From assembly GCA_964019055.1 (NCBI GenBank), contig OZ025224.1, positions 7,730,194 to 7,794,193 on the forward strand: a DNA stretch of 64,000 bases. The letters are read 5' to 3'. The position numbers and the translations under genes are program-made. Shown here piece by piece: positions 11,520 through 24,321 of the stretch; the first letter of the stretch is position 1; every line of letters begins with the position of its first letter. This DNA is from Anthopleura xanthogrammica. Lineage: Eukaryota > Cnidaria > Anthozoa > Actiniaria > Actiniidae. The notes beneath the pieces are model-generated. The model did not search any database and was not told where the DNA came from. It saw nothing but the letters and a program-made list of their open reading frames with translations.

Positions 11520-14500
11520 AGACTTGAGCATCTTGTAAAATAATGGATTTACTTTTTAAAAAGAGCCCATAACTGATACTTGAGAAACTCTGTTTTACGC
11601 TAGATTTTTCATGCATTCCATGTAAATTAATCTTCTTTATAGATTTGCTTTTTAGAAATGAAAGTACCTATAGATAATCCATGAAAAACTCATTTTCACA
11701 CTAGATTTTTTGATAAATATCTTGTAGAGTGATTCGTGGATGGACGTACAAGAAAGGATCTATAACTGATCCTTGAGGAACTCCATTTTACGCTAGATTT
11801 TTTGATAAATATCTTGTAGACTGATTCGTGGATGGACGTACAAGAAAGGATCTATAACTGATCCTTGAGGAACTCCATTTTACACTAGAATTTTCATAAA
11901 TAACTCGTAGTCCAACTCGTAGATTCACTTTCTAGAAGGAACTATAAATGTTTCTCGAGGAACTACTTTTTACACTAGATTTTTTGATAAATATCTTGTA
12001 GACTGATTCGTGGATGGACGTACATGAAAGGATCTATAACTGATCCTTGAGGAACTACTTTTTACACTAGATTTCTCATAAACACCTTGTAGTCTAATTT
12101 ATGGATTCACGTTCTAGAAATAACCGATCCTCAGGAACCCCTTACGTTTTGATAAAAGAAATAAAGTTAATTATTTGGTACCAAACATTTGATTACTTTT
12201 TTATCGACAGTCGATACTCCACCTAAATGGGGTCAATGGACAGACTGGGGATCCTGCTCCAAGTCTTGTCATTATGGATTCAAAACCAGGACTCGTGTAT
12301 GTCAAGGAGCAGGATTTGGTCAAACTTGTACAGGATCTCCATTTGAATCAGCCAAGTGTAACGTTGATGTTCCCTGTAAAGGTAATTATCAACCTTTATT
12401 TTCAAAAAAGAACTTCTCTTCAAAGGTCATTCTAACAAAGCCAAGTTTTTCTTTTTTTCTCTCTCTTGAACTCGTTTTCAAAATATATTTAGAAATAGTC
12501 TTTTGACTACAGGAAGATGGAAAAAATCTTACATAAAAAGTTAAGAATTTTGTAAACAATTCTTGTATTTATTTTACAGGAACCGTTGGCTGGAAACAAG
12601 TTACCACAACTGTAGAAGAAACAGTTGGAAAGGTTACACTTACAATCGTAAGAACAGTAAAGACAGACTGCGAAGCGACCATCAAGTAAGAACTGCCATT
12701 TTTAATGTTATTTTGATTATGATGATCAGTCACTTCACCGTAAATTTATAACAAGGGAAGATTCATGGTTTTCGAAAGGGGTTGGGGCTTGGAAGTGTGT
12801 GTGTGTGTTTGGGGGAGGGGGGTGGCCTTCGGTCAGGTCGGATGCATAGGTACGTAGGACAAATGCTGCATTGATTGCTTGTAAGAATCAAGTGTTATCT
12901 CAGCATCCCAAGTGTTTAGATCAGAGTTCCTAAAACGGAAAATATGTAGCGTTGTATGGAATGACATTGGCACAAATTAACGAACGAAAAAATCCAAGCG
13001 TATTTGATGAAAGTGGCTTAACACCAGGAGCGCTAGGTATTCGAGAATTAAGGCGTTATGTTCCTAATAATAACGCATTAAAAAAATACTTCGATCATAT
13101 ATGATATGTAAATGGATGAACGTTTTTGGGGAATCATTCAAGCCGCACGTGCAATAATTATTATTACTTCATTGCGCAGATTTAAAAATTGACAGTCAAA
13201 TCAACATATATCAGAGTATTTTTGTGGATGTGCCATTATGTATATTAAGAAATCGATAATCATTTATTTTTTCAGAGTAAATACCAAAGATGGCACAGCA
13301 GTTCAACCAGGTGACTATGGCAAAATAGAAAATCTTGTCATCGACTTTGCCAAGGGTGAAACTGAGAAGACAGTAACGTTCATCATCAAGAAGGACAGGC
13401 TGATCGAACCTCTGGAGTCATTCACCGCTATCATCACAGCTGAAGCTCACAAACTGAACGTCGATCCTGCCGTAACAACAATCAATATCAAAGACTGTAC
13501 CGGTTAGTAATAATAAATATTTTGATAAAATTAAAACTCGATTATTTATGAAAACATGGCAGGAACTTGGTGTTCGTATCTGACTGACTCGTACAACAAG
13601 AGATGTAAGGCTTTAATGAATAGTCTTTATTCAGCTTTATCTGGAAGACATTAATTTCACTACACTGTACTGGTGTAGTGGCACTTCGGAAGGCGAGCAA
13701 GCCAAGCCAATAATGCTATCTACAATAATGGGAGCCTAGACACGAAAAGCCAAGAAAAGACGCTTTGCGTGAAAAAATAGGGAATGACATTGTGTAGCCT
13801 GCTATGATGCAAACTTTACGCGGACTATGAGTGGACAACATGCGAACGCTGTGGCTTCTCTTGTCTTATTTTTTCCGTGTCGCATGGATGACAAAAACTA
13901 ACGTTTCAGACGTGCAGTGCCGGTACAGAGTCTAGGTATTTTCATTGGACGAAAAAACATCTCGCGCGCTCTGATTTGTTCAAATGATATTGACAATTTT
14001 GTACCTTTCCATTTAAACTTTGTCCTACTTGCTGTTATTGGTCATGCAAATGCTAAGTTGAAGTATTTCTGCACTAAATAGATAATTATCAAATTGGGTG
14101 ATTTACCTCATTGGAGACTTATTAGTTTTATTAAGTCCTATTAGTTCTATTATAAATTACCTGACTTGGAAAAATCTTTCTTTAGCTAAGGTTGGTCTTC
14201 GTCCAGATAGTTATGAAGTTAAGGAAAACTTGAAAATTGTCAAAGTCACTGTGTACAGAGAAGGATGTCTGACTGATACGAATAAAGTCTGGTAAGCTTT
14301 GAAAATAACTTTCTTGTTTGATCTTCAATACGTAATTCCTCTTCTCTCATCACTTTTATTTCCTTTCTTCAGCTATTTTCCTCCTTTTGTTTTTTCTGCG
14401 TTTCTCTTCTTTTCTTTTCTTTTCTTTCCTTTTCTTTTCTGAAACAAAACCTTCACCAACCTTTTTTTTAGAAAAAGCTGTATTATTGAATCCTTTTGCA

Positions 14501-15395
14501 ATTGAAAATAATACATTGAAATATAAAATAATGTTACTTCGCTCTACTAACAGCATTTCCACCGTCGAGGGAACCGCCAAGGCTGCAAGTGACTTCACCG
14601 CCATTTCAAAACAGGAAGTATCCTTCGCACCGACTGAAAAGTCCAAGGAAGTTTCTGTCATTATTGTGGATGATGGTGTAGAAGAACAAGACGAAAAATT
14701 CTTCGTTGAACTCGGCTGTGCAGACCCTGCTACTTTGATAGTTACACCTGGTAAAGCCACTATTGTGGTAAAAGATGATGACGGTAAGTTTATCTTCTTT
14801 CCTTTCATGTCATTAGTTGTCTTCATGATCATTCTCCTTCGCGTTCCTCTTCCTTATTGTTCTTTTTTCTCCTTCTGGTCGCCCTCGTTCTTGTTCTTGT
14901 TATCGTTTTGCGTCCCCTTAGCTACATTAAACTCATTCTCCTGAGCTCAATAATAATCCCAAATGAATCCTCGTTCTTGTCCTTATCGCCATCCTCGAGC
15001 TCTTCCTACTTATTTTTATCCTCGTCTTCGTCGACCTCATATTCGTCCTCCTCACCCTCCTCATCGTAATGGAAAAAAACACCGTCTCCTTCTGTTCCTC
15101 CCCTTCTTCTGCAAATAACAGCAACATAGTAACCTTTTTTTCAAATGTTTCACATAGTTGATGGCAAATGGTCTGACTGGGGTCCATATGGAGACTGCAC
15201 CATGACTTGTGGTGGCGGCAGCCAGACACGATCAAGAACATGTACCAACCCTAAGCCACAAGGAGGTGGAAAAAAATGTGAAGGAGCAGCAGTCAGCTCT
15301 CAGGCCTGCAACACCCATCATTGCCCAAGTAAATAACTATTGCATTTATACATATTTAAAAAGAAGTAAAATTCAATTTTTGCCTTTATTTTACT

Positions 15396-15446
<51 letters not shown>

Positions 15447-15753
15447 GTTTAATGGTTATTCCACTGGGTGGCTCTTACATGACCATAACTACTAACCTAA
15501 TAATCTGAACTAATTATAATATAATATAATATATATATATACAGCGACATGCAGAAATTATGATCCTGCTGATATATATACAAGTATATCAAAAGTGTAT
15601 CAGAAATTATGGGATATCATCGCTGATATTTTTTTCGAGTTGCCTATCACTAGGGCTTTCTGAAAAAAATATCATAGTTGGTATCCCATGATTTCTGATA
15701 CACTTTTGATATACTTGTATATGTATCAGGAGGATCATAATTTCTGCATGTCG

Positions 15754-15798
<45 letters not shown>

Positions 15799-18700
15799 TA
15801 CGGTTAGCCCAGCATCTAAGTTCTCTTGACACTTTACATCACCTTATTTACTTTACAGTCAATGGAAGCTGGTCTGAATGGAGTCCGTGGAGCGAGGGAA
15901 GCAGATCATGTGGAGGAGCAACACGATACCGAACCCGAACATGCACAAACCCTGCCCCAAAATATGGCGGTCTTGATTGCGTAGGACCGTCAAAACAAAC
16001 TGAAGGTTGCAATAGCCAGCCATGCCCAGGTAAATACATGGTTATGATTGAGTGAAGGATTTATTATTGTATATGAAGCGAACTACACAACTATTTCAAA
16101 AAAGGTTGGTGAAGGTTTTGTTGCATGTGGCATTTTGCATGTTGCTTGTTGCATGTTGTTTACTATGCTTGAAATGGATTATATGTTATATGTAAATAAT
16201 GCCAGCGCAGAAACAAATATGCTGGAAAAACCTACAGACACATTTTTGGAGAATCCCATATTGTTATGACCTTTTGCAGCTTGAATTCACATCACCTATA
16301 CTGCATTTCGGGCTTGGTAAGGAATATGCAACATACAACAAGCAAACAAGCCTTCAATGACCTTTTTTGAAATAGTTGTATAAGTTATAATGTAATTTGA
16401 GATAATAGAATACCGATTTAGAATTAGCTATAATTTTTTTTTATAGATTTTTGATTGTGATGATGTTGAAGGTATATGACGATCAATGTTGTTAATATTC
16501 TCATACTTATTCTGGTACAATCTTCATCAAATATATATAATATATATCTTCTTCAGCTCAAGTTGGTCTTAAGCCTAAAGAAGTATCAGTCCTTGAAAAT
16601 GTTGGAAAGGTTGTGGTCACCGTTTTTAGAGTTGGGAATGAAATTGGATCAAACAAATGCAAGTACGTTCAATACATGTGCTATAAATTCTCTTTAAACA
16701 ATCTTTGTGCATCTTATTTGCATTCTCGTTTTGTGTGATATGCTTTCAATAATGCAAAATATATTTACTCTCTGTAATTTAGTTGCTATGTAATGATTTT
16801 TGATAGAAATATTTTCCTCCCTGTGAATAACTTGACCCATCCCAATGATACCCTTCACAGTTCCCAGTGCCAACTTGAAAGGTAGCCGTGTCTTTGCATC
16901 GAAGCTAGGCATGAGGTGACCTTGCAATGATAGAGACATCGATATGTGATTTAGCCTTGCCCAGACTTTGTTTGGTTTAAAATAAAATTTGAAGGTAGAG
17001 CCGTAAACGTCGATAATGAAGATAGTAAACATTTGCGCTTTCTTATTCTTTTTAGGATCACAACAGTTGCTGGCACCGCCAAAGAATCTAGCGATTTCGT
17101 TGCCATTGCAGATACAGATGTTATTTTTGGTGTTGGAGATGCTTCGAAGACTGTATCAGTCGATATAGTTGACGACAAAGTACTTGAATCAAGCGAGACC
17201 TTGGAAGTTAAACTGTCTTGTAGTGATGACCCTAGTGTAAAAGAAGTCAAACCTGACACTACTACCATCACAATTAACGACGACGATGGTAAGTAAAAAA
17301 TGGAAAGTGGAGAAATGAAATGGGAATTAGTATCAATAAACAGAAACGATGACAAGTAAAAATGGAAAATGAATGAAACAAAATTGAATTGGTAGAAAAT
17401 AACGACATAGATGGTAAGGGGAAAATAGGGAATGAATGAATAGAAATTTGTAACAGTATATGTTAGCGACGAAGACGATGGTAGTGTAAATTGGGAAATG
17501 AACGAATAGAATTGTGAAAAAAGTGAAATATTTACTGTTTAATAAGCGAGCAAAAGTGTTTTCAGTATCAGGTTTAAAAGCGCGATGCGCGAGGCGTAGC
17601 CAAGTGATCTTAGACCAGATAAAACACGCTCTGCGAGTTTGTTGAACAGCTTCAAAACTCGTGAATAATTAACAAACCTTTGGTCGAATTGGATTAACCA
17701 TACACGCCACCAACATGGACTTTTGTACACCATTAGGGTTTGTAAGTCACTGTCATGCGCAGTCCGTCCCAAAATGGCTCCCACATCTTTTGATTGGTTT
17801 TCCGTCTTTTTATTCTTGTTTTCTTAATACAGTTCTAATTGGAGTCGACCCAACTTCTTACAGTGTTCGTGAGACCGATGGTAAAGTGACATTGAAGGTG
17901 TTCAGGAAGGGTTACCTCAAAGAGCCCAATACTGGCCTGTAAGTATCTCATGCTCATTAAAACCGTTCATTTATGGGATGGTTTATATTTACCCTTGGAC
18001 AAATTCGTACAAATAATCTGGATTAGAACTTGAAAAGCATGCATGGAACGCCGTCGGTATGGCTGACACTGCAGCGAAAATTTTCAAACATCTAATAAAA
18101 AGTACGAAATATTATATTATATACATTACACTCATTCTCATTTTCTATACATTCTTTTTTTTCTAATTTAGTATTAACACATGCGACCAAACAGCCAAGG
18201 CAGTAGAAGATTACGCTGCACTAACAGACTTTAAAGTGAGCTTTGCAGTAGACGAGACTTCCAAGGATGTAGTCGTTAACATCGTTGATGACAAAGTTCT
18301 TGAAGACATTGAAACTTTCTGTGCCACCCTCAGTACTAAGGACCCTAAGGTGTCTAAAGTTGAACCTGAAAAGGCTGTAATCTCCATTGTTGACAACGAC
18401 GGTAAGGAAATGTTCGTGTGTACTTATAGCTTGACTTGCCTAAATATAAATTTAGATATTAAGCATTCTCGTTAAGGCAAATGCAAAACGTCAGTCGACA
18501 AGCAAAAAAAGTTTTAGAATTAGTGAAATTATGCCCAAAGTGTACTTGAAATGATCCCCGAGTGGTAGACAACTGATAAGAAGAACACTTATCTTTGGTT
18601 AGAAGGTTTACAAAAGGTAAAGTGAAATGCAGTGAAACGATGAAAACCTGGTCATGCATGTATGCCAGTTGTGGAAAAAAAACACGGTGCTTAATCCCTC

Positions 18701-21700
18701 TAATATACTTTCTGTTACGACAGGCGTTCGATAAAAACCAACCTCGAAATAAGTCAGTGTATCTCTTAGATGCATTAAGCTTTAAACTGCGTAAAAACGT
18801 GCCGACCAGATTTTGAACCAAGTTTATTATTTTTGATGTTGTTTTCTATTCTTTAATTTAGTTAAAGTTGGGTTCCGTCCAGAGGCTTATGAGATTGTAG
18901 AGAGCAAGCCATACGTCATAGTCAAAGTGTATAGGGTTGGAAACCTCAAAGGAGTTACTAAAGTCGTGTAAGTTAAGAAGATGAACACACTACATTGTTA
19001 AAAAATACTATGTATTCTTCAAACCTAATAACTAAAAATGACTGACCAAACAACCAACCAACAAACAAACAAACAAACCAGAAAATAATCTGAAAACCCT
19101 ATTTATTCTTCGCCTGCAGCTTAAATACTATTCCTGGCACAGCTTTGGAAGCCAGTGACTACACTCCTCTTAAAGACTTCGTTGTCACATTCTTGGCTGA
19201 CGAGAGTATCAAGACCTTCAAGATAAAAATTGTTGATAATAACATTGTTGAGCAGCTGGAGGCCTTCACCGTGAAGATGACTACCGAGGACAAAGATGTT
19301 ACGAAGATTCTTCCAGATGTTGCTAACATTAAGATCATTGATGATGATGGTAAGATGATTTTTAGGTGATCTGAAATTTACAATATATGTGACGCGTGCC
19401 ACTACTTACGTTCTTACACCTTAGCCAATCAGAGATCTTCCCTTTGATTAACATTGCGAATGAGTTCAGTCTTTCCTTCGACTTATACACTGGAGCTATA
19501 TATATTGGATCTGCAAGATAATTCCTTGGTATCCTAGTTGACGAATGCGTAAAAAATCATTGAGTGGCAGCGGCGGCACGCATTGCACTGCAAAAACTGC
19601 CCATAAATAAAGCAAGTTTCCCATGAAACAAATGCTTGTGCATTAGCAGATACCATTACTACTTACTGCGATTTAGGACTTACGACTTACGATTTACGAT
19701 TTACGATTTACGGCTTACGACTTACGACTTACGACTTACTACTGAGTATGAGTATGTGTCCTGTGCTTATGCTGTTAGTGGTGGGCGATACGGGTGGGTC
19801 CTATAGTTATCTGCAGCCTCTCCTGGGAAGGGGAAAAGGGGGATGAATTATTGCTGCTGCTAGTGAGAGAAGAATCCTACCCACTTCCCTGTTGTCATGA
19901 AACAAGTGTGAACTTTTGCTATATTCTTCCTTAGCCGTATTCAGCATAGAACAACCACAATACTGTGTCCCAGAAACTGTTGGATCATTGAAAGTTAAAA
20001 TTACCAGGAAAGGTGCAACTGGCTTCGAACACACTGCTGTGTAAGTACACTGTAGTTTATAGCACACGTACTCTGTACATAAAAGAGAAAATAGTCTCCA
20101 TTGCAGCCGTACTTACAAAAACCCTACCCACTAACGGCTGCTTACCGCAGCCAGGCATTCCATTCGCCGTATTGGCAAAAGGTCTATAGAGGTATCACTG
20201 TAATGGTATTTAAGATTTTATATATTTTGTCACACAGCGTGAACTCCAAGGATGTATCAGCCATTGCACCAGCTGATTACGGAAAGATCGCCGACTTGGA
20301 TGTCAAATTTGCTGCCAACGAACTGGAAAAAGACGTTACCGTCACTATTGTTGATGATAAGATAGAAGAGGGCACAGAAAAATTCAAACTTGTTCTTACC
20401 ACACGCGATCCTCGAGCCACTGTTGAGAATGACGTTGCTGTTATTCACATTAAAGATAACGATGGTAGGTCTTAAAATTACTTCTAAAATTTGGGGATCA
20501 AGGGTGGTGTAGCGGTAGTGCACTAGGCTCTCATCTTAAGGGTTATACTTGGACTCGGTCTCACATCAAGAGTTTGTCAGAAATAATCATGCCAAAATAA
20601 AGTTAAAAATAACTTGTCCTTGTTTGACGAGGGGAGCACAGGATAGGCAAGGTCTAACAAACCTGTGTCTTTTTCCATGATCGAATTGAGAAACAAGTCT
20701 ACAAACACGCTTGTTTTAAACTTTTCGTAGGAATGTAGTCTTGTTTTATAGTCTGTGATTTACCATGTGGCAAAAATTTGCTTAACAGAAAAAAAAAATT
20801 CCATTGGGCAGCTAAAGCATTAGGGAGAAGCATACCTAGGAGTTTAAAATTTAATTTGCAGGCACGCTTCAGAACCAGAGTATTGCGAAACCGATTTCTT
20901 AAAAAAAAATTTCAGGCACGTGCTTGCAGGATTTTAGGCTCACTGGGTACGCTACTATATACTCCCTATAATGGGCTATAAGGGGTCGAGATTCCGGGCA
21001 GAACATCCCCGTATTAAACACCGCAATACCCCCCCCCCCCCGGGATTCCTTCGTTTAGTTACTCTAGTTGATTATCTGTCTCACAATGTCCTGATGTGTT
21101 ATATTAAGCTTGTATAAGGATAATTTCTTGACTCCATGGAATACTTATACGAGATTTTATCGTATCGTAGTTGATGGCAAATTATCCGAGTGGTCAGCCT
21201 GGAGTGCATGTGGCAAGCCATGTGGAAAGTCCACACAAAGTAGAACACGAGTTTGTGATCCAGCTCCACTGGGTGGCGGAGCTGCTTGTACTGGATCCCT
21301 TTCAGAATCAAGATCTTGCTTTGTTGTGGAACACTGCCCAGGTTGGTAGCTAATGCTTAGTTAACGAAAGAACGAAAGAACGAAAGAACGAAAGAACGAA
21401 AGAACGAAAGAACGAAAGAACGAAAGAACGAAAGAACGAAAGAACGAAAGAACGAAAGAACGAAAGAACGAAAGAACGAAAGAACGAAAGAACGAAAGAA
21501 CGAAAGAACGAAAGAACGAAAGAACGAAAGAACGAAAGAACGAAAGAACGAAAGAACGAAAGAACGAAAGAACGAAAGAACGAAAGAACGAAAGAACGAA
21601 AGAACGAAAGAACGAAAGAACGAAAGAACGAAAGAACGAAAGAACGAAAGAACGAAAGACGTGAAGGGAGGAAGGGAAGAAGGGAAAAAGGAGTGGAGGA

Positions 21701-23023
21701 GGAAGGAAAAAGGGAAAGAAAACATTTCCAAATGTATAATTTCTTTATTCTTTTCCAGTTGATGGTGGTTTCGGTGACTGGACAACCTGGGGAGATTGCT
21801 CCAAATCCTGTGGTGGTGGATTCCAGCTGAAGTATCGTAAATGCTCCAACCCAGCTCCTCAATATGGTGGCAAACCTTGCATTGGAAGCTTAGTACAAGC
21901 CCAGGCCTGCAACGACAAATGTTGCCCAGGTTAGTATACTTATTGTACACGTAGTTTTTAACTCCTTTTATATTTTTATTATTTGCTTATTTTACATTTC
22001 GCCTTTATTGTTGGGTTTCACTTGACATCATTTCCTGTCTCGTGCAAAATGTTCATCAGCTGAATCACAAGTTTTCAATAGAATTCTTTCTGGCTGACAG
22101 CACATGGTGGTCAGTGTTTGACCACCAACTGGAGCAGATAATGAGATTTCGTGTTTTTCCCCCCTTTTTTTAAAGCTAGTTAATGCTGCTTAGTCTTCTT
22201 TTTTCTGCAAATTTAAGTTATTAATTTAGTTTTAATATAAGGTATTGACTTTAACTGTTGGACGCCCCAAAACCAAAATATCTAGAGGTTTTACAACCAT
22301 AAAGATATACAAAGATTTAAAAAATCCTGAAAAGCCTAAAACGTTTAAAGTAGAAAATTACTGTACCATAACAGAAAATGCTCAAAAATGTTCAAACTTT
22401 TTTCTATCTGACAAATACTTGTGACCCCTTTCCAAAAAGACGTGTCCATAACCTAATGATTGTAAATTGTTATAGTTAATGGACAATGGAGTTACTGGGG
22501 CAAATGGAGCGACTGCAAAGATGGAAAACTATCCAGGACCCGCCAATGTAACAACCCTGCACCATCCTGCGGAGGCAAAGTATGTGAGGGAGGTGATGCT
22601 GCAGCAACTCAGAGCAAGGACTGTGAACCAGCTTCACCTTGTGATTCTGCATATGGTAAGAGAGCAAGCTGAGGAGCCCAAGTAGGGCCTTCTGTTGATA
22701 AGAAAAGCGAAGATGGAGGGAGGAAGTGGAGGAAGGAGGGGATTAGAGGGGGGGCGTTTCGGTGGAATCACGGAGTAAACACTAAGTAGGCCCTTTTACT
22801 TTGGTTACGTCAATTTTCCCATTTCAAATTTCTTGGCGATAAGTGTAACCACCATCTTTATTTCTCATTACAGTTTTCATCCCCTTGATTGATTTTTTTT
22901 CTGTGACACCACATGCCTTCTCCATCACAGTCAACATGCCATTCTCTTGATTCTTATTCTTTTGTTCTCACTCAACACATATTTTTTTCTATAGTTGCAC
23001 CAACTCAACCTCCAGCGTATTAA
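9401..23023 (+). CDS. Gene B: secreted ShK/TSP1/Calx-beta multidomain protein, 1,143 aa
   Basis: Twenty-three coding exons: 9401-9476, 10060-10098, 10551-10661, 11327-11455, 12211-12381, 12580-12685, 13276-13502, 14186-14291, 14554-14783, 15158-15328, 15859-16029, 16557-16662, 17056-17288, 17833-17938, 18172-18401, 18862-18967, 19120-19349, 19935-20040, 20238-20464, 21171-21341, 21759-21929, 22476-22655, 22995-23023. They total 3,432 nt, an exact multiple of three. Domain order: signal peptide (MVCKQGIVFLVLIFVGCTFS), linker, two ShK-like domains, TSP1, two Calx-beta, two TSP1, four Calx-beta, three TSP1, short tail ending QPPAY. Each Calx-beta is a 106-nt exon plus a 227-233-nt exon; each TSP1 is one exon of about 171 nt. 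TSP1 exons show the Trp ladder and CSKSC/CxxTCG motifs. It is predicted to be an extracellular adhesive or matrix protein. Splice sites are by eye; the 21341 donor (GTTGGT) is the weakest. Confidence 0.88.
9922..9998. repeat. (CT)n microsatellite in gene B intron 1
   Basis: About 77 bp of nearly uninterrupted CT dinucleotide. Confidence 0.9.
10819..10957. repeat. Foldback MITE-like element, family 3
   Basis: AGACCTTTCCGAA at the left pairs with TTCGGGAAAGGTCT at the right; the inner arms include GGATGATCACGAAACAATGG and its complement. The AATTCGGGAAAGGTC end recurs near 55240. Confidence 0.7.
11117..11235. repeat. Foldback MITE-like element, family 4
   Basis: The arms contain GACGTCGAATTTCACATGTG and CACGTGAAATTCGACGTC, plus CATTTGCATTAGATTCGG. 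A longer relative is at 45150-45366 and a half copy begins near 9549. Confidence 0.7.
11490..11516. repeat. (TA)n microsatellite
   Basis: Short TA dinucleotide run just after the second ShK exon. Confidence 0.85.
11560..12140. repeat. Tandem repeat, period about 92 bp
   Basis: Five to six degenerate copies share TTTGATAAATATCTTGTAG and ACTGATCCTTGAGGAACT. Two adjacent copies (from 11701 and 11793) are almost identical. Intronic. Confidence 0.7.
12580..14783 (+). other. Calx-beta domains 1 and 2 of gene B
   Basis: Domain 1 is exons 12580-12685 plus 13276-13502; its final strand reads INIKDCTG, so the usual DDDG is degraded. Domain 2 is 14186-14291 plus 14554-14783, ending VVKDDDG. The intron inside each domain is phase 2 and the outer introns are phase 1. 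Confidence 0.8.
15396..15445. repeat. (AAT)n microsatellite
   Basis: Roughly 16 AAT units. Confidence 0.9.
15533..15785. repeat. Foldback element with TA-repeat ends
   Basis: ACAGCGACATGCAGAAATTA at the left pairs with TAATTTCTGCATGTCGCTGT at the right, and the inner arms include AAGTATATCAAAAGTGTATC. A fragment of the family is at about 10350-10440. Confidence 0.75.
16081..16386. repeat. Foldback element in gene B intron
   Basis: ACAACTATTTCAAAAAAGG at the left pairs with CCTTTTTTGAAATAGTTGT at the right. Single-end relatives occur at about 14443-14490 and 58760-58830, both containing AACAAAACCTTCACCAAC. Confidence 0.7.
16557..20464 (+). other. Calx-beta domains 3 to 6 of gene B
   Basis: Four consecutive two-exon domains: 16557-16662 with 17056-17288, 17833-17938 with 18172-18401, 18862-18967 with 19120-19349, and 19935-20040 with 20238-20464. 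All keep the IVDDK...E..E.F core and acidic ends (INDDDG, IVDNDG, IIDDDG, IKDNDG). The last two are the closest match to gene A's pair. Confidence 0.82.
18463..18715. repeat. Dispersed ~210-bp repeat, copy 2
   Basis: Similar to 1997-2212 and 43985-44200 (AACGTCAGTCGACAAG, AGTGGTAGACAACTGATAAG, AAGTGAAATGCAG). Intronic, between Calx-beta domains 4 and 5. Confidence 0.6.
20498..20640 (+). repeat. SINE-like fragment with tRNA-like head
   Basis: GGTGTAGCGGTAGTGCACTA resembles an A-box head of the SINE family seen at 4700. No B-box-like GGTTCGA remains. Confidence 0.35.
21362..21659. repeat. (CGAAAGAA)n octamer satellite, about 37 copies
   Basis: Almost perfect 8-bp repeat over about 300 bp, 20 bp after a TSP1 exon. 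Its length and purity suggest recent expansion. The long FVLSFFRS frames on the minus strand are artefacts. Confidence 0.95.
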
Positions 23024-23058
23024 ACAAGCTATGGAAGACCAAAGTGTCACAAAATAAG

Positions 23059-23560
23059 GTAGACTGATAAATATACTTTATTATATTGTCTGTCTGTCTG
23101 TCCGTCTGTCTGTCCGTCTGTCTGTCCGTCTGTCCGTCTGTTTGACAGTCAGTGTGTCTGTTTTTCCGCGGACTATGCCTGTCTTCTTTAGTGTGTCTGT
23201 CTCTCTTTCTGTTTTTCTGTCTCTGTCTGTCTGTCTGTCTGCCTGTCTATGTGTTTATGTGTCTATGTGCCTATCCATCTGTCTATTTTGTCTGTCTATG
23301 TGTTTTTCAAGCTTCAGAACTACACTGAAACAGTGTACCGCAAACAAGTTGTTGAAGTGGTGTCCTATTTTCCCCCCAGGATCTTTGTCAAGCGTTTCTT
23401 TATTCTGGGGAAACAAAACTACAATGTAGCTTCTAATCGTTAATATTTGGATTGTAAAACAAGATCTTCAATTCAGTTTGCTGCTTATTAATAAATAATT
23501 ATTCAGTTAAATCTTTGGAAAAACCACTAATGAATAAAAGGTATTTTAAAAATCAATTCA
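23059..23560 (+). other. Gene B 3' UTR with intron and poly(A) signal
   Basis: The stop codon is at 23021-23023. A GT donor follows at 23059 and the acceptor is near 23311 or 23317. AATAAA is at 23533-23538. The intron contains a (CTGT)n microsatellite. Confidence 0.5.
23084..23300. repeat. (CTGT)n microsatellite
   Basis: CTGTCTGT/CCGT repeats, degenerate towards the right. Confidence 0.85.
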
Positions 23561-23748
23561 GCAGTCAACGTGTCCTTTGTATTTTATTTATATCTATAAG
23601 CCTCTATAATCCCCAACCAGATCAACATAAAAAAATCGGCTCTTCTTGGTGTTGATGGCACCTGATGCATAAACACGATAAAACAATAGCCACGAATAAA
23701 GAACTTAGAACGTAACAATACTCTGCAATTGGTGGTTTAATTAAAAAA

Positions 23749-24321
23749 AACATGGCAGCCATGTTGGATGATATAACAAAAGACATGGCAGCCATGTTGG
23801 ATGTAATAACAAAAGACATGGCAGCCATGTTGGATGATATAACAAAAGACATGGCGGCCATGTTGGATGATATAACAAAAGACATGGCAGCCATGTTGGA
23901 TGATATAACAAAAGACATGGCGGCCATGTTGGATGATATAACAAAAGACATGGCGGCCATGTTGGATGATATAACAAAAGACATGGCAGCCATGTTGGAT
24001 GATATAACAAATGACATGGCAGCCATGTTGGATGATATAACAAAAGACATGGCAGCCATGTTGGATGATATAACAAATGACATGGCGGCCATGTTGGATG
24101 ATATAACAAAAGACATGGCAGCCATGTTGGATGATATAACAAAAGACATGGCGGCCATGTTGGATGATATAACAAAAGACATGGCGGCCATGTTGGATGA
24201 TATAACAAAAGACATGGCCGCCATGTTGGATGATATAACAAAAGACATGGCCGCCATGTTGGATGATATAACAAAAGACATGGCAGCCATGTTGGATGAT
24301 ATAACAAAAGAGACTAATTGC
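23749..24321. repeat. 33-bp minisatellite, about 17.5 copies
   Basis: The unit contains ATGGCAGCCATGTTGGATGA followed by TATAACAAAAGAC. Because 33 is a multiple of three, several frames stay open on both strands; the plus frame would read MAAMLDDITKD repeated. No splice context or start region supports translation. Variation between units is mainly GCAGCC, GCGGCC or GCCGCC. Confidence 0.92.

Noticed and set aside
21350..21950. FVLSFFRS repeat proteins on the minus strand
   Set aside because: Translation of an 8-bp satellite and of the antisense of a TSP1 exon.
23749..24321. CRISPR-like array of regular repeats
   Set aside because: Repeats are directly adjacent with no unique spacers, and the genome is eukaryotic.
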